Shown here piece after piece: positions 1-8,543 of a stretch of DNA of 41,173 bases. The notes below the pieces were generated by a model, which ran no database searches, was not told the origin of the DNA, and worked only from the letters and a program-made list of their open reading frames with translations. The position numbers were made by a program, and so were the translations under genes. The stretch comes from Opitutales bacterium (GTDB lineage Bacteria > Verrucomicrobiota > Verrucomicrobiia > Opitutales > T3Sed10-336), in NCBI GenBank assembly GCA_022565335.1, contig JAIUMY010000020.1:1-41173 (forward strand), given 5' to 3'. Position 1 is the stretch's first letter, and each line of letters begins with the position of its first letter.

Positions 1-113
1 TCCGTAAAATGTAAGCGTTTTCGTTGCATACCCCTATAAAACCAAAATCCCCCTTACCGTCAACTACTAAGTCCAAAAATCTTAAAAATTGTTGGTGGGG
101 GGAGGATTGGGGT

Positions 114-141
114 TTGAAGGTTGGGGAGGTTTTGGTAGGGT
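114..141 (+). promoter_or_regulatory. Putative promoter, possibly leaderless
   Basis: TTGAAG-16 nt-TAGGGT, 7 nt before ATG 149. Confidence 0.3.
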
Positions 142-148
142 GGGGGAT

Positions 149-1669
149 ATGAGGTGTTTTGTGTGTCGATGTTTTTTCTCCGTATTTTTTGCGGTGGCTG
201 TTGGATTCTTTTTGGCGGGTTGTGGAGAGCCGGAGGTTGCGGAGGTTGCGCCTGTTGAGAATGAAGTGCCGGAGGAGGGGGGAGAGTCGGATGGTTCGAC
301 CGAAACGCCGGAAGAAGAACCTGAGGTTTCGCAGGATTTGGTTTCGGCTCCGGAAGTGACACGGGAGGTTCCGGAGGGGGATTTCGCGGAGAAATTGGAT
401 CATTTGGATGAACTTTACCAAGAGGGGGAGTTTTTTGAAGCGTGGCAATTGGCGCGTGAATGGAGCAGGGAATACACCGGCGGGGCGGAAGCGGAGGCAT
501 TGTCGGATCGTTTGCGGGTTTTTACGCAAGCACGCCGGGAAGTTTCGGAGTTGTCCTTTGCGATTGAGAATTTGGGGTCTGATGACCCGATGGTGAAAGA
601 TGTGGCCCGCCGGGAAATACGGAATGCAGGAGAAGTCGGCATTATTCTTTTGCGTCGTAGTATTGGGAACGCGACGTTGGATCAAATCCCGGAAATTTTC
701 GCTTTGTTGGAAAATGCCGGTGATGAGCGTCGGGTAGCTGCCATTTTCCGGCGGATGCAGTCTGATGATACGAAAGAAATCCGGCTTGCGCTGGCCGAGG
801 GATTACGCCGGGCCTTGCAGGAGAACCTTCCTGGTGCTTATGAAGCGGTGGTCGCCGAAATTGGTGATCTTCCACCGGAGGAGGTCACTCCGGTCTGGCC
901 GGCATTGGTACAAGAATGGCGGGCGGAAGGGCGCGGAGAGTCTTCGGTTAAACGAATGATCGAACTCTCACTGGTTCGGGCTGCACAGCGCCTGCCGGAG
1001 GAGCGGGAAACGGAGCGAACGGAGGTGTTTCAGGCGGCGGTTATACTTCGGGATCAAGAGGTGCTGAATCGAGTAATGGACCTTTTGGGTTCGGATGATT
1101 TGAACATTCAAGGACTTCCCCCGGGGTGGAAGAATGTCGATATCGGCGAAGTCGGAGAACCCGGGTCCGCGGTGTTTGAAGGGGGACGTTTTGTGGTACA
1201 TGGAGCGGGAGATGATATTTGGGGTGGAGACGATGAGTTTCATTTTGTTTGGCGGGAGGTGTCCGGGGATACAACGATGGAGGTCTTGGTGCATGCCCAG
1301 GAAAATACTGCGACTTATGCCAAATCAGGTTTAATGATCCGGCAGAGTTTGGATCAGAATGCTCCTCATGGAATGGTTGTCGTTTCACCCGAGGGAAGGC
1401 GGATTGCGTTTCAATATAGAAAAGAGGCGGGAGGGGATATGTCCAGTGACAGTTCGGACGATTATGAGTTTCCGGTTTGGTTGAGGCTGAGGGTCGAAGA
1501 TGGCCTTGTTTCGGCCGCCCGATCGTATGACCGGGAGGAATGGGAGGAGCTTGGGGAAGCGGAAATTCCGCTTGGAGACACCTTCTACTTTGGCTTGGTG
1601 GTTTGCAGCAACGTTCGTGGAACGTTAAACCGGACGGAGTTCGAAATTCCATTGGAGGATTTGTTGTAA
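149..1669 (+). CDS. Lipoprotein with helical-repeat-like middle and C-terminal DUF1349/concanavalin-like domain
   Basis: ORF 89..1669; internal ATG at 149 gives MRCFVCRCFFSVFFAVAVGFFLAGC, a signal peptide with lipobox LAGC; C-terminal SGLMIRQSLDQNAPHGMVVVSPEGRRIAFQYR resembles DUF1349-type domains. Confidence 0.7.
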   Translation: MRCFVCRCFFSVFFAVAVGFFLAGCGEPEVAEVAPVENEVPEEGGESDGSTETPEEEPEVSQDLVSAPEVTREVPEGDFAEKLDHLDELYQEGEFFEAWQLAREWSREYTGGAEAEALSDRLRVFTQARREVSELSFAIENLGSDDPMVKDVARREIRNAGEVGIILLRRSIGNATLDQIPEIFALLENAGDERRVAAIFRRMQSDDTKEIRLALAEGLRRALQENLPGAYEAVVAEIGDLPPEEVTPVWPALVQEWRAEGRGESSVKRMIELSLVRAAQRLPEERETERTEVFQAAVILRDQEVLNRVMDLLGSDDLNIQGLPPGWKNVDIGEVGEPGSAVFEGGRFVVHGAGDDIWGGDDEFHFVWREVSGDTTMEVLVHAQENTATYAKSGLMIRQSLDQNAPHGMVVVSPEGRRIAFQYRKEAGGDMSSDSSDDYEFPVWLRLRVEDGLVSAARSYDREEWEELGEAEIPLGDTFYFGLVVCSNVRGTLNRTEFEIPLEDLL

Positions 1670-1747
1670 CGCAGAGGGCATTTATCCTTACCCGATACGC
1701 TTTTCGCTCTTGTCTCTTAGGGGGCATCTTGCTTTTACTAGGCAACT

Positions 1748-2164
1748 ATGGAAAAAACTCTTATTCTTCTTAAACCGGACTGTGTGGAAAAGCGCTCGAT
1801 GGGCGAGGTTATCAGCCGTTTTGAAAAAGCGGGATTTACCTTGGTGGCTTCCAAGATTCTGTCGCTAACGCCGGCCTTGTTGCGTGAGCATTATGCGCAT
1901 GTTGCCGATAAGCCTTTCTATCCGGAGATTGAAGCTTTTATGGGGTCCCGCCCGGTTATGGCCTTGGTTTTGGCTGGTGATGGCGTAATTGACCGGGTTC
2001 GTCTTTTGCTGGGGCCCACCGATTCCACCCAAGCGGCCGCTGGTACGATCCGTGGAGACATGGGGCAGGATAAGATGAGAAACATGGTTCATGCCTCCGA
2101 TAGCGCGGAAAATGCCGAGGCGGAAATCAAACGATTCTTTCAGGCTAGCGAGTTGGTCTCCTAA
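1748..2164 (+). CDS. ndk: Nucleoside diphosphate kinase
   Basis: MEKTLILLKPDCVEKR...GPTDSTQAAAGTIRGDMGQDKMRNMVHASDS; catalytic His region recognisable. Confidence 0.96.
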   Translation: MEKTLILLKPDCVEKRSMGEVISRFEKAGFTLVASKILSLTPALLREHYAHVADKPFYPEIEAFMGSRPVMALVLAGDGVIDRVRLLLGPTDSTQAAAGTIRGDMGQDKMRNMVHASDSAENAEAEIKRFFQASELVS

Positions 2165-2178
2165 ATAACGGTTTTTGT

Positions 2179-2808
2179 GTGCCTGCCGATCTGACGGTCA
2201 TTTTATGTACTTACAACCGGGCCTCTTTTTTGCCCAGGGCGCTAAAATCCTTGCGAGATCAGACTGAGCATGGTTTTCGGGTGCTCGTTGTTGATGACGG
2301 CAGCACCGATGAAACTCTGTCGGTGTTGGCGGAGGCGGTAGCGAAATTTGCCTCGACAGAGGTATGCTCTCTCGGGGAGAACGGAGGTATCGGGGCGGCC
2401 CGCAATGCCGCTCTTGGCCGAGCCAGGACGGAATGGGTGACCTTTCTCGATTCGGACGATGCTTACGCGCCGCATCATTTGGCGGAGTATTTCCGCGCCA
2501 GGGAAACGCATCCCGAGGTGGATTTATTTCATGGTTCCGCGGAAGTCATTGGAGACAGGTGGGTTCGGGACAAGAATGACCCTACGAAGAAGGTCGATAT
2601 TGCCGATTGCATAATCGGCGGAACCTTTCTTCTCCGACGGGAAAAAGCCTTGGCTTTGGGAGGCTTTCCTGAAGACTGCTATGGGGATGATTCCTTTTTC
2701 TTTGCCCAGGCCCGGGAAGCCGGCTGGAAGATTCATTTTCTTGGCCCAACCGGTTACCGGTATCATCGCGATCACGAAAGCAGCCTTACCAAAACCACCT
2801 CGATATGA
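2179..2808 (+). CDS. Family 2 glycosyltransferase
   Basis: GTG start; LTVILCTYNRASFLPRALKSLRDQT..VLVVDDGSTDET...FLDSDDAY typical GT-A fold motifs. Confidence 0.9.
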   Translation: MPADLTVILCTYNRASFLPRALKSLRDQTEHGFRVLVVDDGSTDETLSVLAEAVAKFASTEVCSLGENGGIGAARNAALGRARTEWVTFLDSDDAYAPHHLAEYFRARETHPEVDLFHGSAEVIGDRWVRDKNDPTKKVDIADCIIGGTFLLRREKALALGGFPEDCYGDDSFFFAQAREAGWKIHFLGPTGYRYHRDHESSLTKTTSI

Positions 2809-3659
2809 AGCGTACTTTGAAAATCCTATGCACCGATCTTGACCGGACTCTTTTTCCCAATGGCCAGCAAGCCGTGGAGCCGGAGGGAATGAATAATTTT
2901 GTTGAGTTTGTTCGGGACCGAAACTTTCGTTTGATTTATAACAGTGGTCGGTGCAAACAAGAGATTCTTGAGGGGGTGAAAGAGTTTGGTGCGCCCGCGC
3001 CGGATATTATGATCGGGGAAGTCGGAACGAAAATTTATTTCCGGGAGGGTGAGGAATATCGTGAAGAAAGGGAATGGCCCAAGTGGTTGGGGGAAAATAC
3101 TCCCGATTGGGATGTCGGTTTACTTCGAGACCTTGTTCTGCGTGAGGCGGGGGCACGTTTACAACCAGAATACCATCAAAACCCCTTTAAGGTTAGTTTC
3201 TTTTTGGAGCCTCTCTCGACCGCTCCGGCAATGGCGGACAAGCTTTCGCAGGAAATCCGACAAAAAATCCCGGGGGCCACGACTGTTTATAGTGTGGATG
3301 AGACAGAGGGCGAAGCGCTTTTTGATATTTTGCCGGCGGCGGCGACGAAATTGCATGCATTGGAGTATGTTCGTCGAAAACTCGGAGAAAAACGCGAGGA
3401 AGTCTTCTTCTCGGGCGACAGTGGCAATGACCTGGAGGCGCTTACGGGCGGGTATTGTGGGGCTCTGGTGCGAAATGCCATTCCGGAAGTAAAGGAGGCT
3501 CTTATGGAAAGAGCCCAAAAGGCAGGGGTGGAAGACATGATTTATCTCTGCCAGGGCGATGGGCCCTGGGGCAATGGATATTTTGTTTCCGGTATCATGG
3601 AGGGGTTGGCGCATTTTGGCTGGGCGCCCTCAAGAAAAGAAAAAAGGGCCGATAAATGA
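2805..3659 (+). CDS. HAD-superfamily hydrolase, sucrose-phosphate-phosphatase-like
   Basis: CTDLDRTLFPN (motif I DxDxT), FFSGDSGNDLEAL (motif IV); ATGA overlap with upstream GT2. Confidence 0.85.
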   Translation: MKRTLKILCTDLDRTLFPNGQQAVEPEGMNNFVEFVRDRNFRLIYNSGRCKQEILEGVKEFGAPAPDIMIGEVGTKIYFREGEEYREEREWPKWLGENTPDWDVGLLRDLVLREAGARLQPEYHQNPFKVSFFLEPLSTAPAMADKLSQEIRQKIPGATTVYSVDETEGEALFDILPAAATKLHALEYVRRKLGEKREEVFFSGDSGNDLEALTGGYCGALVRNAIPEVKEALMERAQKAGVEDMIYLCQGDGPWGNGYFVSGIMEGLAHFGWAPSRKEKRADK

Positions 3660-4462
3660 GTTTCTGGGATGCGATAATCATGGGTTTGGTGCAGGGGCTT
3701 TCGGAGTTTCTGCCGATTTCCAGCACGGCGCACATCATGATTGCGGCCCGGCTCCTTGGCTTGGAAACTCCCGGGTTGGCGCTGGAAATTTGGCTGCATA
3801 TGGCCTCGGTCCTGGCGGTAATGTTGTATTTCCGAAAAGATTTACTGAAGGTCATCGGCGATTTCACCCGTTTTCTTTTACATCGCCAACCGGAGGATAA
3901 GGTGGGGTTTTGGTTTGGGGTGTATATTCTCATCGCCACGGCGATCACTGGTGGCCTGGGAGTTCTTCTCTCCGATTCCCTGGGGGATAACCTCCGGAGT
4001 CCGTTGGTCATTGGTATTGCCCTGTGGGTGACGGCGGCATTTCTGGTTTTTATAGAAAAGGGGGTCGTATATGGTCAGCGAACGGCGGAGAAGATGACCT
4101 GGCGTGATTCCGTCCTGGTTGGTTTAGGACAAACGGTTGCGGTACTGCCTGGAATTTCCCGTTCCGGTGCCACTTTGGTGACCGCGCTATGGTGTGGTTT
4201 GGAGCGCGAAACGGCGGTCCGGTATTCCTTTTTGCTAGCGATACCGGTAATTCTGGGTTCTTCGGTCTTAGGGATCCGCGATGCGAATATGGAGTGGATT
4301 CAGTCGATGAGCTACGTCGGATTGATTCTTTCCTTTGTGGTTTGTTTTTTCGCCTCGTGGGTAAGCATCGTGTGGTTGATTGGATTTTTGCGTTCAGGGC
4401 GGCTTTATTGGTTTGCGATTTACTGTTTTTTGCTAGGAGGGCTCAGTCTTTTCTTTCTTTAA
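3656..4462 (+). CDS. uppP: Undecaprenyl-diphosphate phosphatase (BacA/UppP)
   Basis: MGLVQGLSEFLPISSTAHIMIA and LPGISRSGATLVTALWCGLERETAVRYSFLLAIPVILGS are hallmark motifs. Confidence 0.96.
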   Translation: MSFWDAIIMGLVQGLSEFLPISSTAHIMIAARLLGLETPGLALEIWLHMASVLAVMLYFRKDLLKVIGDFTRFLLHRQPEDKVGFWFGVYILIATAITGGLGVLLSDSLGDNLRSPLVIGIALWVTAAFLVFIEKGVVYGQRTAEKMTWRDSVLVGLGQTVAVLPGISRSGATLVTALWCGLERETAVRYSFLLAIPVILGSSVLGIRDANMEWIQSMSYVGLILSFVVCFFASWVSIVWLIGFLRSGRLYWFAIYCFLLGGLSLFFL

Positions 4463-4665
4463 AATAGGGGAATAAGTCTTCATTTGGACGAAAAAGGTTG
4501 TCGTCTCGCCGGCTGCCCCGCAAAAAGGGGTTGTGCGAGGTTATTCCGGAAACCATTGGGTGAATTTCTGATTTTAGGCTTTCCGCCGCGGAGAGTTTAT
4601 TTTTATATAGATACTTTTTGCTTACGCCCTGATCCGGGCAAAGGCTACGGAACTCATTTTTATTC

Positions 4666-6582
4666 ATGGACAAGAAGAATTTTCTAATCGGGATGACCCT
4701 GTTGATGGCCGCTTTTATAGCGCTGTTCATTCAGAGCTATCAGCAGGAACAACGAAGGTTGGCCGAGCAGGGGCCTACCCCGGCGGAAACCGAACCCACT
4801 ACGGACCAGCCTGAGGTAGGTGAGGTTGCCCCGCCGCCAGAGCCAGAGGAGCAGAGAGAGTTGACCGAAGAGGAAATCACACCAGAGGCCGAGGAGCCCA
4901 CGCCCGCCGTGCAAGAAGCTCCGCGTCCGGATGATTTTGCCGAGCAGGTATCGGATGAGCCCGAGGAGGAAATCATTCTGGAGAATGAATTTATGCGTGT
5001 GCATCTGACGCGGCAGGGTGGAGCCATTCGCCGGGTAGAGATGATCGAGGAGCGGGAGGACGGAAGTTTGGTTTACCCGCGGGAGTTGGACTCCGATGAG
5101 CCCTTTATTTTCAATAGGGCCGGGTTTGCCCCGGCATTGTCGATTATCGGTCTGCAAGAATTTGACCCGCTTAACGAATACTCCATTCGGCATCAGGACG
5201 AGCGGTCCGTGACCTTTTCCCTTCGTTTGGCCAATGGCTTGGAGATTCGCCGGGCTTTTATGCTTTTGGATGTCGAAGGTCGCCGGGACCCCAATGCGTA
5301 CATGATTCACCACCAGACCCGCTTTTTAAACCGGTCGGATGCGGGCTATATTCCGTTGGATACTTTTGGGGTCAATCTGGGGACCTCGGGACCGTCCAGT
5401 GAGCGCGAAAGCCGGATTGCTTTGCATCACTTAACGTTTGGTCATTATGACGGGAACCGGGCTCGTTTTATTGGAACTCATCGTTTTCGTGGAGGAGGAT
5501 TTTTGCACTCCATTGGAGTTCGCACCAATCCTGCCCGTCCGGAAATCGGGGAGGATCAGCCGGTGGTCTGGGGGGTGGTGAAGAACCAGTTTTTTGCCGG
5601 TTTACTGACTCCCGAGGAGCCAGCGGTTGGCTACGTTAGCCGCCCTTTCCGTTTGCCCGGCATTGATGGTGGGGACCGTCGGGAAGGCATAACCGGAGAG
5701 TTGCTATTCGATTTGCGCGGAGTTTCTCCCGGCGAGGCGGCCGAGTTGAATCTCGATTATTATGTGGGGCCGAAGGAGTTTTCCCGGTTGGACCGCTTGG
5801 ATCAGCGTCAGGACCTCGTCATGCAGTTTGGGATTGTCGGCTTTTTCAGTAAAATCCTTCTGGCCATGATGATCGGCATTCAGAGTTTACCGATGATCAG
5901 TTATGGATTGGCGATCGTAATCACCACGATCATCATCAAGGCGATTCTCTGGCCTCTGACGGCCAAGGTAGCCAGGAGCTCCAAGAGGATGGCCAAAATT
6001 GCCGAGCCGATGAAGGCTTTGCGGGAAAAGTACAAGGACAACCCGCAGAAGATGCAGATGGAGACGATGAAGCTTTTCAAGGAGAACAAGGTGAATCCGT
6101 TTGCCGGATGTTTACCGATTTTCATCCAGCTTCCCATCTTCTTCGCCCTGTTCCGCATGCTGCAAAGTTCGGCGGAGTTGCGGTTTGAGAATTTCCTGTG
6201 GGTCGACGATTTGTCGGCGGCTGATACAATCGGGTACATTTTTGGTCTGCCGATCAACGTGATGCCTGTTTTGATGGGGGTGACGATGTTTTTGCAGATG
6301 AAAATGATGCCGATGAGCACGGCCAATCCGATGCAGCAAAAGATCTTTTTGTTCATGCCGCCGGTGATCACCATCGTCCTATACAATTTCTCCGCTGGTT
6401 TGACTCTCTACTGGACAGTGAACAATCTTCTGACCATTCTACAGCAATACCTCATTAACAAACAAAAGGATCCCGAGTTGGAAAATCTTCCGGCGGTCAC
6501 CGGCGAAGAGGAGGGGGATAAAAAGCCTTCCACGGGAACCAAGAAGGGGGCACACCCAACCCGTAAAAAGAAAAGGAAATAG
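4666..6582 (+). CDS. yidC: Membrane protein insertase YidC
   Basis: MDKKNFLIGMTLLMAAFIALF...; C-terminal KMAKIAEPMKALREKYKDNPQKMQMETMKLFKENKVNPFAGCLPIFIQLPIFFALFRML. Confidence 0.97.
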   Translation: MDKKNFLIGMTLLMAAFIALFIQSYQQEQRRLAEQGPTPAETEPTTDQPEVGEVAPPPEPEEQRELTEEEITPEAEEPTPAVQEAPRPDDFAEQVSDEPEEEIILENEFMRVHLTRQGGAIRRVEMIEEREDGSLVYPRELDSDEPFIFNRAGFAPALSIIGLQEFDPLNEYSIRHQDERSVTFSLRLANGLEIRRAFMLLDVEGRRDPNAYMIHHQTRFLNRSDAGYIPLDTFGVNLGTSGPSSERESRIALHHLTFGHYDGNRARFIGTHRFRGGGFLHSIGVRTNPARPEIGEDQPVVWGVVKNQFFAGLLTPEEPAVGYVSRPFRLPGIDGGDRREGITGELLFDLRGVSPGEAAELNLDYYVGPKEFSRLDRLDQRQDLVMQFGIVGFFSKILLAMMIGIQSLPMISYGLAIVITTIIIKAILWPLTAKVARSSKRMAKIAEPMKALREKYKDNPQKMQMETMKLFKENKVNPFAGCLPIFIQLPIFFALFRMLQSSAELRFENFLWVDDLSAADTIGYIFGLPINVMPVLMGVTMFLQMKMMPMSTANPMQQKIFLFMPPVITIVLYNFSAGLTLYWTVNNLLTILQQYLINKQKDPELENLPAVTGEEEGDKKPSTGTKKGAHPTRKKKRK

Positions 6583-6585
6583 ATC

Positions 6586-7341
6586 ATGGCTGGACATAGT
6601 AAATGGGCAACGACCAAAAGGCATAAGGCCGCAGTAGACGCCAAGCGCGGCAAAATTTTCAGCCGTATCGGCAAGGAAATCACGATGGCCGCCCGCGAGG
6701 GCGGCGGTGATCCCGAGATGAATCCGCGTTTGCGGACGGTGCTTTTGAAGGCCAAAGGGTCAAATATGCCTGCCGATAACATTGACCGGGCGATTAAAAA
6801 AGGGACCGGCGAAGTTCCCGGGGTGACCTACGAGGAGTTTACCTATGAAGGCTATGGCCCTGGCGGGGTAGGTTTTATTGTTGAGGTCACCACTGATAAT
6901 AAAAACCGCAGTGCATCCGATGTGCGTTCTACTTTTACCAAGGCTGGTGGAAATCTGGCGGGAGCCGGGGCCTTGGCGTTTCAATTTCAACGGGTTGGAC
7001 AGTTTCTTTTCTCCAGTGAGAAAACCACTGAAGAGCAGTTAATGGAAGTGGCTCTCGATGCCGGGGCGGAGGACATTAAGGCGGCGGATGACCATTTTGA
7101 AGTGATTTGCCCGGTACCGGCGTATTATTCCGTAAGTCAGGCTTTGGAGAAAGCTGGGCTCGAGCCCGATTCCTCTGAGCTCGCCTGGGTGCCCAGCAGC
7201 TATGTTCCGGTGACTGATCCGGGGGTAGCGAAGCAGGTTTTGCGTTTGGTTGATACCTTGGAGGATTTGGATGATGTGCAAAATGTTTTTGCGAACTTTG
7301 ACATCGATGATGCGGTGATGAGCGAAGCGCAGGAATCCTAG
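6586..7341 (+). CDS. YebC/PmpR-family transcriptional regulator
   Basis: MAGHSKWATTKRHKAAVDAKRGKIFSRIGKEITMAAREGGGDPEMNPRLRTVLLKAK. Confidence 0.97.
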   Translation: MAGHSKWATTKRHKAAVDAKRGKIFSRIGKEITMAAREGGGDPEMNPRLRTVLLKAKGSNMPADNIDRAIKKGTGEVPGVTYEEFTYEGYGPGGVGFIVEVTTDNKNRSASDVRSTFTKAGGNLAGAGALAFQFQRVGQFLFSSEKTTEEQLMEVALDAGAEDIKAADDHFEVICPVPAYYSVSQALEKAGLEPDSSELAWVPSSYVPVTDPGVAKQVLRLVDTLEDLDDVQNVFANFDIDDAVMSEAQES

Positions 7342-7357
7342 GTTTGTTGTCAAAATC

Positions 7358-8497
7358 ATGAACGATGCGGAGCAGGAACCACTTTGGGAAGGCCCTGGCG
7401 AGGTCGGTTTAGTGGAGCCACGGGATTTTGTCTATGGGGAACCTTTTACTTTTGAGAGTGGGCAAACGTTGCCGGGGTTTCAAATCCGCTATGAAACATA
7501 CGGTCATCTTAACGAAAAAGGCGACAATGCTATTTTAATTTGTCACGCGCTCAGTGGGGACCATCATTGTGCCGGGATTCATCATTTGGAGGATCGCAAA
7601 CCCGGTTGGTGGAACAATATCATCGGGCCGGGCAAACCCATCGATACCCGGCGTTTTTTTGTCGTTTGCTCCAACTGCCTGGGGGGGTGTCAAGGATCCA
7701 CCGGGCCCTCCAGTCTCAATCCCGAAACCGGAAAGCCCTACGGTCTGAGTTTTCCCTTTGTGACCATCCGGGATATGGTGCGGGCGCAGCGCCGATTGAT
7801 TGACCATTTGGGGATCCAGCAGTTATTTGCGGTCATTGGTGGTTCGATGGGCGGGATGCAGGTTCTGCAATGGGGGATCGAATATCCTGACCGGGTACGC
7901 CGGCTTATTCCACTCGCGACCACTGCCCGGCAGAACGCCCAGGCCATTGCTTTTAACCAAGTTGGCCGACAGGCGATTATTACCGATGAAGGTTGGTGCG
8001 GCGGTGAGTATGAGCCCGAGAAAGGCCCTCGGGTTGGTCTTCGTATCGCCCGGATGATGGCGCATATCACCTATCTTAGTGATAAGGGGATGGAGCGTAA
8101 ATTTGGCCGTCGGCGCCGGCAAGGGGAAAAGGTCAATTACAGTTTTGAAACTGATTTCGAGGTGGAGAGTTATCTGCAATACCAGGGGAAGTCATTTTTG
8201 AATCGGTTTGATGCCCGGAGCTATGTGTATTTCACCCGGGCGTTGGATTATTTCGATCTGCCGACCCAATACGGTTCGCTGGAAGATGCCTTTGCCGGCT
8301 TGAAAGCCCGCTGTCTGGTGATCGGGTTTACCTCGGATTGGCTTTTCCCGCCGGAGCAAAACCGAAAGATTGTGCTCGCCATGCTGAATCGCCGCAAGGA
8401 CGCCAGTTATGCCGAAATCCCCATGGATTTCGGCCACGATTCCTTCCTCATTGACGCGCCGGAACTCTATGAATTGGTGCGTGCTTTTCTGGAGTGA
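7358..8497 (+). CDS. metX: Homoserine O-acetyltransferase (MetX family)
   Basis: ILICHALSGDHHCAG..GWWNNIIGPGKPIDTRRFFVVCSNCLGGCQGSTGPSS..AVIGGSMGGMQVLQW alpha/beta hydrolase; C-terminal GHDSFLID. Confidence 0.95.
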   Translation: MNDAEQEPLWEGPGEVGLVEPRDFVYGEPFTFESGQTLPGFQIRYETYGHLNEKGDNAILICHALSGDHHCAGIHHLEDRKPGWWNNIIGPGKPIDTRRFFVVCSNCLGGCQGSTGPSSLNPETGKPYGLSFPFVTIRDMVRAQRRLIDHLGIQQLFAVIGGSMGGMQVLQWGIEYPDRVRRLIPLATTARQNAQAIAFNQVGRQAIITDEGWCGGEYEPEKGPRVGLRIARMMAHITYLSDKGMERKFGRRRRQGEKVNYSFETDFEVESYLQYQGKSFLNRFDARSYVYFTRALDYFDLPTQYGSLEDAFAGLKARCLVIGFTSDWLFPPEQNRKIVLAMLNRRKDASYAEIPMDFGHDSFLIDAPELYELVRAFLE

Positions 8498-8543
8498 AAA
8501 AGCGGGAAGGTGGATTCCCCGGTGTTTGGTTCGGCAGATTTCT

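Noticed and set aside
1041-1745. 234-aa minus-strand ORF
   Set aside because: Antisense to the lipoprotein gene, Pro/Arg-rich shadow translation without recognisable motifs.
4463-4665. Possible rpmH/yidD or ncRNA in the gap before yidC
   Set aside because: The 67-aa ORF here has no RpmH or YidD motifs, and only a small CCCC-GGGG stem is visible; not enough support.
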